From: Paenibacillus radicibacter
GTDB taxonomy: Bacteria; Bacillota; Bacilli; Paenibacillales; NBRC-103111
Assembly (NCBI RefSeq): GCF_024721995.1
Contig: NZ_JANQBC010000009.1
Span: 124,001 to 188,000, forward strand
Reading direction: 5' to 3'
Length of the DNA stretch: 64,000 nt
Each line of letters opens with the position of its first letter. The stretch's first letter is position 1. This document shows positions 17,325-26,058 of the stretch, piece after piece. A program made the position numbers and the translations under genes. The notes beneath the pieces were generated by a model that worked only from the letters and a program-made list of their open reading frames with translations, was not told the DNA's origin and searched no databases.

Positions 17325-18376
17325 TACAGCACTCTCCTCTCTTTACGTGCTAAGTATAGGAAGAAGGGGACACCAATTAGCGCAATAATTGCACCAATAG
17401 GCACTTCAAATGGAGGATGAATGATTCTAGCGCCAAGGTCTGCGAGTACGACAAGCAGGCTGCCTAAAATCGCTGAACATGGAATGATCCATCGATAATC
17501 AACCCCGACTAGAAACCGCGTAAGGTGCGGGATTATAAGACCCACGAATCCGACAGCCCCAACAACAGCAACAGCTGAACCTGCTAGTACTAGGACGATG
17601 ATTGTAGCTATTATTTTTACAAGACCCGTTCGTTGACCTAGCCCTGTAGCTACATCTTCACCTAGACTTAGCATCGTAATGGAACGGGATATTGCAAGTG
17701 CGGCAAGAATTGCCCCTACTACCCATGGGAACATGACTTTCAGTTGTAACCACTTTGCACCGCTTAAACCACCTGCATACCAGAAGGCTAAATCTTGACC
17801 AATTTGAAAATAAAGAGCAATCCCCTCACTAAGCGCTGCTAATAATGCACTGACAGCAGCTCCTGCAAGAACAAGACGTACAGGTGTCATGCTACCTCTT
17901 GCTAAAGATCCGACTCCGAACACTAGCCCCGCACCAATACCAGCGCCAAGGAAGGCAAACAAGATTAATTGATTAAAGGACAATCCTGGTAAGAAGGCAA
18001 AGCATATCGCAATGACGAGTCCTGAACCCGCATTTAATCCAAGTAAGCCTGAGTCTGCCATTGGATTTCGGGTCATACCTTGCATGAGCGCACCAGCTAC
18101 TGCGAAGCTCGCTCCCACCATTGCACCAATTAATACTCGTGGTAGACGCAGCTCTTGTATAATTTGGTGCTCCGGATTATCTGGATTAAAATGAGTGATT
18201 GCACCCCATACCAGATCGAGCGGAATTCTCGCAGCCCCGAGAGACACAGCAAGCGCTATTCCAATCAAAAGCATGAACAGACCGCCGACGATAATCACAC
18301 TCGCTACATAAGGTCTTGAACGTACTCGAGTCGACGACGAACGTGCCTCTGCATTTGTTTGTTTGGATACCAACAT
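17324..18376 (-). CDS. Siderophore ABC transporter permease (FecCD family)
   Basis: 350 residues; first gene of the Fur-boxed importer. The ATG follows AAAGGAG. It has the same FecCD pattern as its partner: LRLPRVLIGAMVGASFAVAG, NPMADSGLLGLNAGSG and GAVGFVGLIIPHLTRFLVG. A hydrophilic cytoplasmic N-terminus of about 25 residues precedes the first membrane segment. It supplies half of the channel for ferri-siderophore passage. A lipoprotein receptor must be encoded elsewhere. Confidence 0.92.
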   Translation of the reverse strand: MLVSKQTNAEARSSSTRVRSRPYVASVIIVGGLFMLLIGIALAVSLGAARIPLDLVWGAITHFNPDNPEHQIIQELRLPRVLIGAMVGASFAVAGALMQGMTRNPMADSGLLGLNAGSGLVIAICFAFLPGLSFNQLILFAFLGAGIGAGLVFGVGSLARGSMTPVRLVLAGAAVSALLAALSEGIALYFQIGQDLAFWYAGGLSGAKWLQLKVMFPWVVGAILAALAISRSITMLSLGEDVATGLGQRTGLVKIIATIIVLVLAGSAVAVVGAVGFVGLIIPHLTRFLVGVDYRWIIPCSAILGSLLVVLADLGARIIHPPFEVPIGAIIALIGVPFFLYLARKERRVL

Positions 18377-18461
18377 CTAAATTCTCCTTTAGCTTTCATC
18401 TGCCACTAGTTTTTAAACATTTATAGTAATCAGTTTATTAATTACGTTCATTGCATATAAG

Positions 18462-18476
18462 TGATAATAATTATCA
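18462..18476 (-). promoter_or_regulatory. Fur box
   Basis: TGATAATAATTATCA is an exact 7-1-7 Fur operator, and a further ATTATC unit overlaps on the right. It lies 86 bases upstream of the first permease start, where Fur with iron would repress the importer. Confidence 0.9.
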
Positions 18477-18546
18477 TTATCATTATAGGGTACACTTTTC
18501 GTTCACGCAACCTATCTTTTAACATAATTATCTAATTAAGGACAGC

Positions 18547-18570
18547 AAAAAAGCGAAGCTTTCACTTCGC
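18547..18570 (-). terminator. Terminator after DinB-like gene
   Basis: The minus strand reads GCGAAG, a 6-base loop, CTTCGC and then six T residues, 16 bases after the stop at 18586. Confidence 0.8.
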
Positions 18571-18585
18571 CTTGAACATTATTCA

Positions 18586-19077
18586 TTATTTGGTTGTTTC
18601 GTACGGAATCATAAGTCCTTTTCTAATCAAATTCGGAGAGACTGGCTTCTTATCAATCCCTCTCGCCCACACGGAGATTTGACCAAGATGATGGATCTGA
18701 TGAGCGATAACGTGGCGCATGAGTACTCCCCATGTTTCTATGAACTCACCGCCATTAGGCGATTCTACATCAAATAAGCGTGTTTCATAGCTGTCATCCC
18801 AAGCTTGAACGAAAGGTTCCACATCTAGACGGAATTTGGCATCAAGCTCCATAACTTTCTCCAGTGTCATGTACTCTTCAAAGTTTTCTTGGAAGTCCGG
18901 CTTTCCTTGCATTCCTTGCAGCCAACTCCACTCCACATCAACAATATGGAACAGTGTGTGTAAGATTCCACCTATACCGCCTGTTCTCTTCTTCACTAGC
19001 TCTTCAAGCGGTACATCTTTACACCATTCATACCACTCTTCACGCAAACGTCTGTTATGCTCAAACCAAATTTTCAT
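18586..19077 (-). CDS. DinB-family protein
   Basis: 163 residues from ATG 19077 after GGGAGG. It has the DinB/YfiT-like four-helix bundle pattern with the three-histidine metal site: H in ILHTLFHIVDVEW and the pair in HVIAHQIHHLGQISVWARG near residue 140. Members are often bacillithiol- or thiol-dependent transferases or hydrolases. No substrate can be assigned. It is the last gene of a minus-strand run that starts near 22939. Confidence 0.85.
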   Translation of the reverse strand: MKIWFEHNRRLREEWYEWCKDVPLEELVKKRTGGIGGILHTLFHIVDVEWSWLQGMQGKPDFQENFEEYMTLEKVMELDAKFRLDVEPFVQAWDDSYETRLFDVESPNGGEFIETWGVLMRHVIAHQIHHLGQISVWARGIDKKPVSPNLIRKGLMIPYETTK

Positions 19078-19097
19078 CGATAAACCTCCCATGATAC

Positions 19098-19892
19098 TTA
19101 TGAATTAGTCTGTAACAATTGAAAACCTCCACGACTCCATAACCAAAGTGGTGTATGAAGGTCGATTAAGGATAGTTCTGTATTTGCGAGTAGCTGCGTC
19201 CATGCTTGATTCACTTGGGCTTGGACATCACTGTTAAGAATCTGATCTTCTTGAATAAGCCCTAGACGAAGTGAAGCTTGAATGACATGCGTGTCTGGTG
19301 CAATGGATAAGGATTCTTTACCCGTAAGTGGTGCATCCGTATAACTCCCCATCACATAAAGCCAGTAGTTACATATCTTCGGACCGCTTAAGTATGGAAA
19401 AGACTTCTTATGTGTCTTCTGCATATATGAAAGAATATTCTGTATATTCCAACTACAAGTAATGAATAAATTCCTTATATCCCCGTCAAAATGATCTACA
19501 ATCGTCTCGCACAGTACACGCCATGTTGCAGGATGCTTATTGGGCTGTAGCGCAATTTTATACTTCGTGAGCTTGCTTCTCAGTTCATCATCTAGCATGT
19601 GAATGACAGCTACAGGGTCATATACATCTTGGGTTGCAGGATCTTGGAAAGTTCGGAGTGCTGCTTCCCACAAAGTATAAGAGTTTCGCTGATAATTCAG
19701 TGCCATCGGTAGAGTGAAGTAGAGATAATTGAGTCGATCCCCCTTCGGAAGTGAAGGATTCGCATCTTCAGGCATCACTTCGCCGCCAAGACTTCCTTCG
19801 AGATACAACTTTCGGAGCGTTCTTGCTTGGTGAAGAATGTCTTCTTGCTTCTTTTTTTGCTCCTGTTGTTCCGTATTCGCTATGCTGTACAT
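19098..19892 (-). CDS. Hypothetical protein
   Basis: 264 residues, soluble, with no signal peptide. The ATG follows GGAGGA. Residues about 160-215 (SFPYLSGPKICNYWLYVMGS, then IAPDTHVIQASLRLGL) faintly recall helix-hairpin-helix DNA glycosylases, where a GPK-like turn is followed by an aspartate. I cannot confirm this, and no iron-sulphur cysteines are present. The gene is 20 bases before the DinB gene and probably co-transcribed with it. Confidence 0.7.
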   Translation of the reverse strand: MYSIANTEQQEQKKKQEDILHQARTLRKLYLEGSLGGEVMPEDANPSLPKGDRLNYLYFTLPMALNYQRNSYTLWEAALRTFQDPATQDVYDPVAVIHMLDDELRSKLTKYKIALQPNKHPATWRVLCETIVDHFDGDIRNLFITCSWNIQNILSYMQKTHKKSFPYLSGPKICNYWLYVMGSYTDAPLTGKESLSIAPDTHVIQASLRLGLIQEDQILNSDVQAQVNQAWTQLLANTELSLIDLHTPLWLWSRGGFQLLQTNS

Positions 19893-19923
19893 TGTTTCCT
19901 CCTACGTAGCAGATTAAAATCTA

Positions 19924-20511
19924 CTATGTATTGACCGTTGATGGTTCCCATACTCTATCAAAATGAATGAGCTTTCCATTTTCAAATACTGCCTTATAAA
20001 TATCCGGTTTAGAAGTTTGCATCCAGAACTCATAACCGAAACTAGCATCATAGTAATTTAGTATAATCGTCATGATATTTCCATGTGTACCAAGTACGAT
20101 GCTCTTGCCTTTGTTCTCAAGAATGATTTGCTCCAGTACTGGGATGGATCTTGCTTGTGCTTCTCTCGTCGTTTCTCCACCAGCAAGCGCATAATCATGA
20201 TCGGTGAATGACTTTTCAATTGCGATAAGCAATTCTTCCCAAGGTGCTTTGTAATCAAGCCCTTTAATCGGTCTTTCTCTTAACTCATCATATGTATGGA
20301 TCGGAAGTGATCTACGCACAGCCACTTGCTGAACGGTCTGAATCGTTCGTTCATAAGTACTTGCAGCCACGTAATCCACATGGATACTGTCCATTTTATC
20401 CGCAACTCGTACTGCATCTGCGTGCCCTTCATCTGATAATCCACGCTCTTTCTCTTGCCCGAACACAAATGGTGATTCTGCGTGTCTGACCATATAGATT
20501 GTTGTTTGCAC
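19924..20511 (-). CDS. Histidine phosphatase family protein
   Basis: 195 residues from GTG 20511, 6 bases after GGGGG. The phospho-accepting histidine is in MVRHAESPF near the N-terminus. The second catalytic His is in VLGTHGNIM, and Arg in TYERTIQTVQ fits the phosphate pocket. The fold is the phosphoglycerate-mutase-like superfamily. Substrates range from sugar phosphates to nucleotides, and none can be assigned here. Confidence 0.87.
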   Translation of the reverse strand: MQTTIYMVRHAESPFVFGQEKERGLSDEGHADAVRVADKMDSIHVDYVAASTYERTIQTVQQVAVRRSLPIHTYDELRERPIKGLDYKAPWEELLIAIEKSFTDHDYALAGGETTREAQARSIPVLEQIILENKGKSIVLGTHGNIMTIILNYYDASFGYEFWMQTSKPDIYKAVFENGKLIHFDRVWEPSTVNT

Positions 20512-20546
20512 AAGCAAGCCCCCTCTAGTCATGAATTTATATCTAA

Positions 20547-21002
20547 CTAACTGCTCAATCGTCTTTCGAAGTTTTTAAAGCGTGTACCTTGGTAAGTTAG
20601 CTCACCACGATCACCGACGACGATCATACCGAATCTATCCGAACGAATCGGAAGTTCTACGCGTGATCCATCCTCGAACTCAAAAGTAATATAATAGTAC
20701 GTACTAGCGCTCGACTCTCTTGCTCCGCCAGATACTTTGGATCGTTTATCGACTACTTTTGTGTTTCTCGTTAGAAGTTCTGCTGCGTTGTTCGACAAGT
20801 ATCTTCTGAGCCCTATAACAATCCCCGCAGTAATAATAGTAACGATACCTAGAATGACAATGATAAATACAATCTTAATAAAGATTGGTGTATCTCCAAA
20901 TATATTAAAGAACCCAAAGCCTTCTTCTTCTCTGAATGGATCACTAAACAAATCGCTTCCCCATCCTCTCCGAAAGTCTCGTAAAGCCTCTATTCCTTCC
21001 AC
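20547..21002 (-). CDS. DUF2500-type membrane protein
   Basis: 151 residues from a GTG start. One central membrane segment (about 40-68) is followed by a beta-rich domain typical of DUF2500 (TKVVDKRSKVSGG, YYITFEFEDGSRVELPI, GDRGELTYQGTRFKNFER). The start overlaps the end of the acetyltransferase gene by 13 bases; a TTG at 20951 with a fair ribosome site is an alternative. The function of the family is unknown. Confidence 0.75.
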   Translation of the reverse strand: MEGIEALRDFRRGWGSDLFSDPFREEEGFGFFNIFGDTPIFIKIVFIIVILGIVTIITAGIVIGLRRYLSNNAAELLTRNTKVVDKRSKVSGGARESSASTYYYITFEFEDGSRVELPIRSDRFGMIVVGDRGELTYQGTRFKNFERRLSS

Positions 21003-21481
21003 CTGCTATCACATAGCACTACCGATGTTTCTACTTGTCTCGCAGGGATATTCCAATACTTTTGTAGTAACGCAACTTTCTCTTCTGATGAAGTGAGTTT
21101 GAATCCATTTTTTATGTAAAATTGAATTGCCCATGATGCGTCTTCCCATGTTCCAATCAAGAATGGTTTGGTCGATAATTCAGTCAGATGAGCAAGCAAT
21201 TTTGTTCCAATACCCGACCCACGCTGATTCGTTCTTACATAGGCGTGACGGATGAGGACAACATCCCCTTTATCTTGAATACCCATAATACCGCCTAGTA
21301 CACCGTTATCTTCATAACCCCAGAACACAACACCTGCATGAATTTCATCGTTCAAATGTTCCATCGACATATACGGTTCATGAAACCGATCACTTGGAAT
21401 AATTCCTTTGTACGCAACTGCAGCATCATTAATAATCTCATAGATGTCTTGACGATCCTCCGCTGTACATAAACGAATCAT
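20990..21481 (-). CDS. GNAT-family N-acetyltransferase
   Basis: 163 residues from ATG 21481 after GGAGGG. The acetyl-CoA-binding motif A is RTNQRGSGIGTKLLAHL near residue 88, with the beta-bulge region HAYV before it. The C-terminal AIQFYIKNGFKL is also typical. The substrate is unknown. It overlaps the downstream DUF2500 gene, suggesting an operon. Confidence 0.85.
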   Translation of the reverse strand: MIRLCTAEDRQDIYEIINDAAVAYKGIIPSDRFHEPYMSMEHLNDEIHAGVVFWGYEDNGVLGGIMGIQDKGDVVLIRHAYVRTNQRGSGIGTKLLAHLTELSTKPFLIGTWEDASWAIQFYIKNGFKLTSSEEKVALLQKYWNIPARQVETSVVLCDSRWKE

Positions 21482-21501
21482 GGAACAACCCTCCACATAT
21501 G

Positions 21502-22038
21502 CTATTTACTGTACTCCACTAGCCAACAATCCCGATACTCGCCTTCGTGCCACTCTTTCTTCTCCATGAGCTTCTTCTTCACAAAACCGTTCTTCTCGTA
21601 CACATGAATTGCCCGCGTATTCCAGGCTTGCGGGTCCATAACGATCTTGTCAGCATCACGCTTATGTATTAAATATTCGATAGCTCCTTGAATCAGAAGT
21701 GTCCCCACCCCACGATTCCAGAAAGTCGACTCCCCAATGAACTGATCCATGCCGAATACTCTCGTACCCGCTGCATATCCATTAATCTCGCGTTCTTCAT
21801 CATCAATCGTATACATCTGAATATACCCGATCGGCTGGTTATCATATTCAATGATACAAGATGTAATACCTTCTCTATCCTCATAAAAATGTTCCTGAAC
21901 GAGTGCCCGATCATGCGGATTGTCTCGACCTTCATAATACTCCAGTACAACCGGATCAGATAGCCATTTTACAAGAAGATCGGCATCTTCATCCTCCAGT
22001 AACCTAACACGTAATTGTCCATTTTGAAAAAGAATCAT
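21502..22038 (-). CDS. AAC(6')-like acetyltransferase
   Basis: 178 residues from ATG 22038; TTG 22050 is possible but almost touches the ribosome site AAGGGAG. The sequence follows the pattern of the 6'-N-acetyltransferase domain of the bifunctional aminoglycoside enzyme: KWLSDPVVLEYYEGRDNPH, IIEYDNQPIGYIQMY, GMDQFIGESTFWNRGVGT, and the end HEGEYRDCWLVEYSK. From memory of that family this is a close architectural match. It may acetylate aminoglycosides, but chromosomal relatives often have other or weak activity. Confidence 0.82.
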   Translation of the reverse strand: MILFQNGQLRVRLLEDEDADLLVKWLSDPVVLEYYEGRDNPHDRALVQEHFYEDREGITSCIIEYDNQPIGYIQMYTIDDEEREINGYAAGTRVFGMDQFIGESTFWNRGVGTLLIQGAIEYLIHKRDADKIVMDPQAWNTRAIHVYEKNGFVKKKLMEKKEWHEGEYRDCWLVEYSK

Positions 22039-22090
22039 TGAAGATGCCAACTCCCTTTTTTTTAAAAAAAGTTACTTACGAACTCAATGT

Positions 22091-22297
22091 TTAAAGCTGA
22101 TTGCGATAATCGTTGTTCTGCGAGGAACGCTCTCTGCTTTTCTCATATAAATAGATATCTAGAGCTTCAATTCCTCTTTTTAGCAACTTAATTAAGAGTA
22201 CCAATACAAAAATACCTAACACAACAAGTGCCGAATTAATTAAGAAAGATAAAATCGCCAAGAAACCAAATCCTGCCCCCATAGCTGTAACCGACAT
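22091..22297 (-). CDS. Small membrane protein, 68 aa
   Basis: 68 residues, ATG after GGAGGG. Hydrophobic from about residue 8 to 38 (one long or two short membrane segments), then a basic tail with acidic and basic residues (KRGIEALDIYLYEKSRERS). No family is recognised. It lies between the nucleotidyltransferase and AAC(6')-like genes in the same direction. Confidence 0.6.
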   Translation of the reverse strand: MSVTAMGAGFGFLAILSFLINSALVVLGIFVLVLLIKLLKRGIEALDIYLYEKSRERSSQNNDYRNQL

Positions 22298-22390
22298 ATA
22301 AACCCTCCAATGTCATACTGTTATCTATCTAGGTTCTTCCATTTCTTCCAAACTGTCAACAACATAAATCACCATAGCAAATATTGCATC

Positions 22391-22939
22391 TTACTCAATC
22401 TTAAGCTTCGGCCATAACTCCTGCCAATTCTTCTTGCTCACTCTTGCCCGGTAATAAGCCTCATCCTGGAACAGCGGATTTCTGCTCACTCTGAATTCAA
22501 ATATATCTTCTAATCCAAACGGACATACCACGGTAATCGAATCATCCTCTTCCAATCGAACCCCAACAGCCGTAACTGTTTCTACCCAATAGTAAAGCGC
22601 ATCTTCGCTGGATGTATATGGATCATTGCGGTTAATCATGTGCATTCTCGCTTGATTTTTCACCGACCAGATTGATTTCCCAGTCGCATCTTGAAGCTGT
22701 TGCTCGATCTTACACTCATATACTTCATCAATTGCACTCAAATCATAATAAACCACATCAATATCATTAAGAGGAGTACGAGCTTCATAACCATGCAGCT
22801 TGTCCCATACATAATTACGGATATATCCCGCTGCAACATACCAGTCTGGCAATTGCAAGCTTCTTAAGAGCTCTAGCTCCTTCATCATCTCTTCATTCGA
22901 ATAGATCATATCAAGCAGTTGATCTTTATAGGCTGTCAT
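22391..22939 (-). CDS. Nucleotidyltransferase family protein (NTP_transf_6 type)
   Basis: 182 residues. Residues about 36-68 hold AAGYIRNYVWD and TPLNDIDVVYYD, matching the uncharacterised nucleotidyltransferase-like family often called DUF925. The DID aspartates are the expected metal ligands. The ATG follows GGAGG. Substrate and physiological role are unknown. It is the first gene of the minus-strand run, divergent from the two-component system at 23075. Confidence 0.8.
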   Translation of the reverse strand: MTAYKDQLLDMIYSNEEMMKELELLRSLQLPDWYVAAGYIRNYVWDKLHGYEARTPLNDIDVVYYDLSAIDEVYECKIEQQLQDATGKSIWSVKNQARMHMINRNDPYTSSEDALYYWVETVTAVGVRLEEDDSITVVCPFGLEDIFEFRVSRNPLFQDEAYYRARVSKKNWQELWPKLKIE

Positions 22940-23074
22940 ATGTACCTCCAGAAGTGTTGTTTGTCATTTATTTTTTGAAAAATGAGAAAGTGAGTATACC
23001 CCAGCTGCGTGTAATAAAGGTATAATAGTCGAATTACTCACACAAATAAAGCGCTTACGAGAGGAAATCGCCAC

Positions 23075-23749
23075 ATGAACATATTAATTATTGAAGACGA
23101 CTCTAGTATCCAAATGCTGCTTAAATTAAGCCTTGAAGTCGAAGGCTTTTACCCAACTGTAACAGGAACAGTGACGGAAGGGCTCGCTGAACTAAGCGCT
23201 CGAATATATGACTTGATTCTACTTGATCTGATGCTCCCCGATCAATCTGGCTTCGAACTGCTCAAGCTACTTCGTCAGACGCACAAAGAAATTCCAGTCA
23301 TTGTTCTTACTGCCAAGAACGAAATGAATGACAAAATTCTAGGCTTCCAGCTCGGAGCTGACGATTACTTAACGAAGCCCTTCGAAACGCGCGAGCTTAT
23401 TATGCGTATTCGTGCAGTCATGCGTCGCATGCGAATTGAACCACCTGCTCCTACTACCGAATCTATCCACATCGGCATCATTGAGATTGATCGAACAGAA
23501 TGTACGTTGCGAGTAGCTGGACATTTAATCAAGACCACAAGCAAAGAATTCGATCTCATGTGGCTTTTATGTAAAAATCCGAAAAAAGTGTTCTCTCGTG
23601 AACAATTGCTGGATCAAGTCTGGGGTTACGAATATTACGGACAAACCCGTGCAGTGGACATGCTCATTAACCGTCTGCGGGATAAATTAAAACCACATGG
23701 AAACGTACTGGCTACCGTTCACGGTATGGGGTACAAGCTGGAGGTATAA
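23075..23749 (+). CDS. OmpR-family response regulator
   Basis: 224 residues. The receiver has acidic residues EDD near 7-9, phospho-acceptor Asp51 (LLDLMLPD), VLTAKNE, and Lys in DDYLTKPF. The winged-helix domain (about 125-222) ends HGMGYKLEV. The ATG follows GAGAGGA. It lies 4 bases from the kinase gene and directly before an ABC importer, so it probably controls uptake of that importer's substrate. A perfect TATAAT at 23021-23026 is the likely -10, though no good -35 is visible. Confidence 0.93.
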   Translation: MNILIIEDDSSIQMLLKLSLEVEGFYPTVTGTVTEGLAELSARIYDLILLDLMLPDQSGFELLKLLRQTHKEIPVIVLTAKNEMNDKILGFQLGADDYLTKPFETRELIMRIRAVMRRMRIEPPAPTTESIHIGIIEIDRTECTLRVAGHLIKTTSKEFDLMWLLCKNPKKVFSREQLLDQVWGYEYYGQTRAVDMLINRLRDKLKPHGNVLATVHGMGYKLEV

Positions 23750-23753
23750 GGGG

Positions 23754-25196
23754 ATGCGTCTGCGCAATAAATTTTTCATCCAGCATATGATCACGATCAT
23801 CATGTTACTTGCAGCGATGTATGTGGTTATTAATTATACCATGAGCAAAAGCATGATTGAACGCGACACTCAGACGCTTAGCCAATACTACTCCTTACAC
23901 CGAATTGAAGCGCTTAGGATTGTGAGTGACAAGAAAATAACCATCGAAGAATTGTTCTCTGGTGCTTATGCACCACACATTGCCTCTCACCTAGCATCAA
24001 ACAGTAACTTTCAGGTTCAGCTCTTTGATCGGGAAGGTACAATAATCGGCGATAGCAGTAGTAAAGAAGATTTAATGAAGCGTAACGATATTGATTCTGC
24101 GCTACAAGGACACATCGCAACCGTGATCACCGAAGGCGAAGGTGCGAAGGTACTCATCTACGCATCCCCTTTTTCCTATGAAGGTAAAATTGTCGGCGGT
24201 TTCCGCTACTTACTCAATCTCGACCAACATGAACACACGCTACGCGATATGCAGACCTGGTTTATTGGTGTTGCACTTGGCTGCCTATTAATCGCGCTGC
24301 TCGCCAGCTATTCGTTCTCCTTCTTCATTATGAAGCCACTTCATGCTCTACAGCATGCGCTTAAGCGTGTCGCTGTCGGTGATTTCAGTCGTAAAATCAA
24401 AGTGCGCAGTCATGACGAAGTACGTGAACTTGCTGATGACTTCAACACGATGTCCGTAGCCTTGCAGGAGCATATTGAGCTTCTCCATCTGGAACAAGGA
24501 AAACAGAAAAAGTTCTATGACAACGTGACGCATGAGCTGAAGACACCGCTGACGTCCATCATCGGTTTCTCGGAATTAATCGATAAATTAGATCGAATAG
24601 AAGATATTCACAATTGTAACGTCTATATACGTAAGGAAAGCACTCGCCTACTCCAGATGGTAGAAGAATTGCTGCGCTCTTCCCTCAAAGGCGATGAAGC
24701 GTGGCGCATGCATCTCGAAGCATCTAATCTTGCTTTCATTGTCTCTGATAGTATTCGAATCTTAGAGCCAACACTGCGTAAATCTGCAATTGAGACAACT
24801 TGTTCACTTGTCGAGTGTGAAGCGGTCATTGATTCTAAGCGTACACAGCAAGTGTTATTCAACGTGATTGACAATGCAATCAAACACAGTGAGTGCACAC
24901 TGCTTAACATCTCAATTGAACAACATGACGAAACGTCAACATGCATAATTCGAATCGAAGATAACGGACAAGGTATGAGTGAGAGATGTGTCCGTCAGCT
25001 TTTCATTCCAATTGAAGATAAAGAACCTCGCTCCATCACAGCTCGCTCTCACGGACTCGGTCTTCTGCTATGTAAGCAGCTAATGGACCTACAAGGTGGA
25101 CGCATTGAAATTTCTAGTCGTAAAGGTCACGGAACGGTTGTGGAACTGCATTTTAACAAACAAAAAAAGGCGATAACCGAACTGTTACAAAGTTGA
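23754..25196 (+). CDS. Sensor histidine kinase
   Basis: 480 residues from ATG 23754 after GGAGG; the longer in-frame ORF overlaps the regulator and lacks a ribosome site. TM1 is about 10-28, the extracytoplasmic part about 30-165, TM2 about 169-193 and HAMP about 194-245. The phospho-acceptor is His260 (NVTHELKTP). Later come NVIDNAIKHS, EDNGQGMS and SHGLGLLLCKQL. It is partner of the preceding regulator. The last codons contain half of an 11-bp-spaced direct repeat that may be the regulator's own site. Confidence 0.93.
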   Translation: MRLRNKFFIQHMITIIMLLAAMYVVINYTMSKSMIERDTQTLSQYYSLHRIEALRIVSDKKITIEELFSGAYAPHIASHLASNSNFQVQLFDREGTIIGDSSSKEDLMKRNDIDSALQGHIATVITEGEGAKVLIYASPFSYEGKIVGGFRYLLNLDQHEHTLRDMQTWFIGVALGCLLIALLASYSFSFFIMKPLHALQHALKRVAVGDFSRKIKVRSHDEVRELADDFNTMSVALQEHIELLHLEQGKQKKFYDNVTHELKTPLTSIIGFSELIDKLDRIEDIHNCNVYIRKESTRLLQMVEELLRSSLKGDEAWRMHLEASNLAFIVSDSIRILEPTLRKSAIETTCSLVECEAVIDSKRTQQVLFNVIDNAIKHSECTLLNISIEQHDETSTCIIRIEDNGQGMSERCVRQLFIPIEDKEPRSITARSHGLGLLLCKQLMDLQGGRIEISSRKGHGTVVELHFNKQKKAITELLQS

Positions 25197-25204
25197 TACA
25201 AAGT
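25186..25204 (+). promoter_or_regulatory. Tandem ACAAAGTT repeat, candidate response-regulator site
   Basis: ACAAAGTT occurs at 25186-25193 and 25197-25204, an 11-base period, as in OmpR-family binding sites. It overlaps the kinase stop codon and precedes the next gene by 35 bases. No well-placed -10 follows, which weakens the case. Confidence 0.4.
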
Positions 25205-25239
25205 TACGATTTTTTTGAGACAAAAGGAGAGTATTCTAC

Positions 25240-26058
25240 ATGCATGAGGAAAAGAAAGGGCTTTCATGGTTTCGTCTCATCTTGTTACAGCTTGTGATCG
25301 GTTGTACATTAATCGGTATCTTCGCTTATGTTTTTCGGATTGGTGTAGATGAAGTGAATATTGTAGCGCAGGAGCAGCAGAACCACGAATTGTTCGTCGG
25401 TGTTCCGATGCGTATGAATGTGACGTATCCCGGAATTGGGACTATTACGATTGAAGACCCTAAAGAGCTGATCGCGTGGAAAGAGTCCTTCGCACGCTTG
25501 CTCAGCTCAGGTAGTCAGGAAAATCGTCCCGATACACGCCGCTTGGTGCTGTCCGGTTCGATCTCGTATCTGGATCAAGAAGATATTCCATTCCAGATCA
25601 ATACGAGTGGCTTCCGCTTTGGTTCCGAATGGGTCAATTCCCTGGATATTAGTGCAGACATACGCAAGCTGCAGAACATGCTCATCGATAAGACACTAAC
25701 CGCAGATACCGTAGGTGTCGCAATCGCAAGCACACAGCACGAAGTTTATAGCTTAGTAAAGGGCAAGCTTAACCCACTTACAAGTGATAAACGAAGTATG
25801 CTAACAGCGCAAATGCGCACAGCCGTTAGGCTAATTGACTTCAATCACTTTGATTTCAATGATTCGCCGCCAAGTGCACATTATGTTGTTGAGCTGGTAG
25901 AAGAAGCTGGTGGACGTAAACATTGGTTACACATCGACCAATATGATAACGCTTACTTTGTTGTCTTCGATCTGCTGGATGAAACGAATCATAAAGCTTA
26001 TTTCAAATTTAACAATGCCTCGAACATTCCTGAAGGGCAGGTTGATAGAAATGGCTAG
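25240..26058 (+). CDS. Membrane-anchored hypothetical protein (possibly DUF3919)
   Basis: 272 residues with one N-terminal membrane anchor (about 12-33) and an extracytoplasmic domain. The ATG follows AAAGGAGAG. I do not recognise catalytic motifs; the length and its place beside two-component and importer genes suggest the uncharacterised DUF3919 family, held loosely. Its stop overlaps the start of the binding-protein gene by 8 bases, so the two are co-translated and probably act together, perhaps as accessory to the sensor or importer. Confidence 0.65.
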   Translation: MHEEKKGLSWFRLILLQLVIGCTLIGIFAYVFRIGVDEVNIVAQEQQNHELFVGVPMRMNVTYPGIGTITIEDPKELIAWKESFARLLSSGSQENRPDTRRLVLSGSISYLDQEDIPFQINTSGFRFGSEWVNSLDISADIRKLQNMLIDKTLTADTVGVAIASTQHEVYSLVKGKLNPLTSDKRSMLTAQMRTAVRLIDFNHFDFNDSPPSAHYVVELVEEAGGRKHWLHIDQYDNAYFVVFDLLDETNHKAYFKFNNASNIPEGQVDRNG

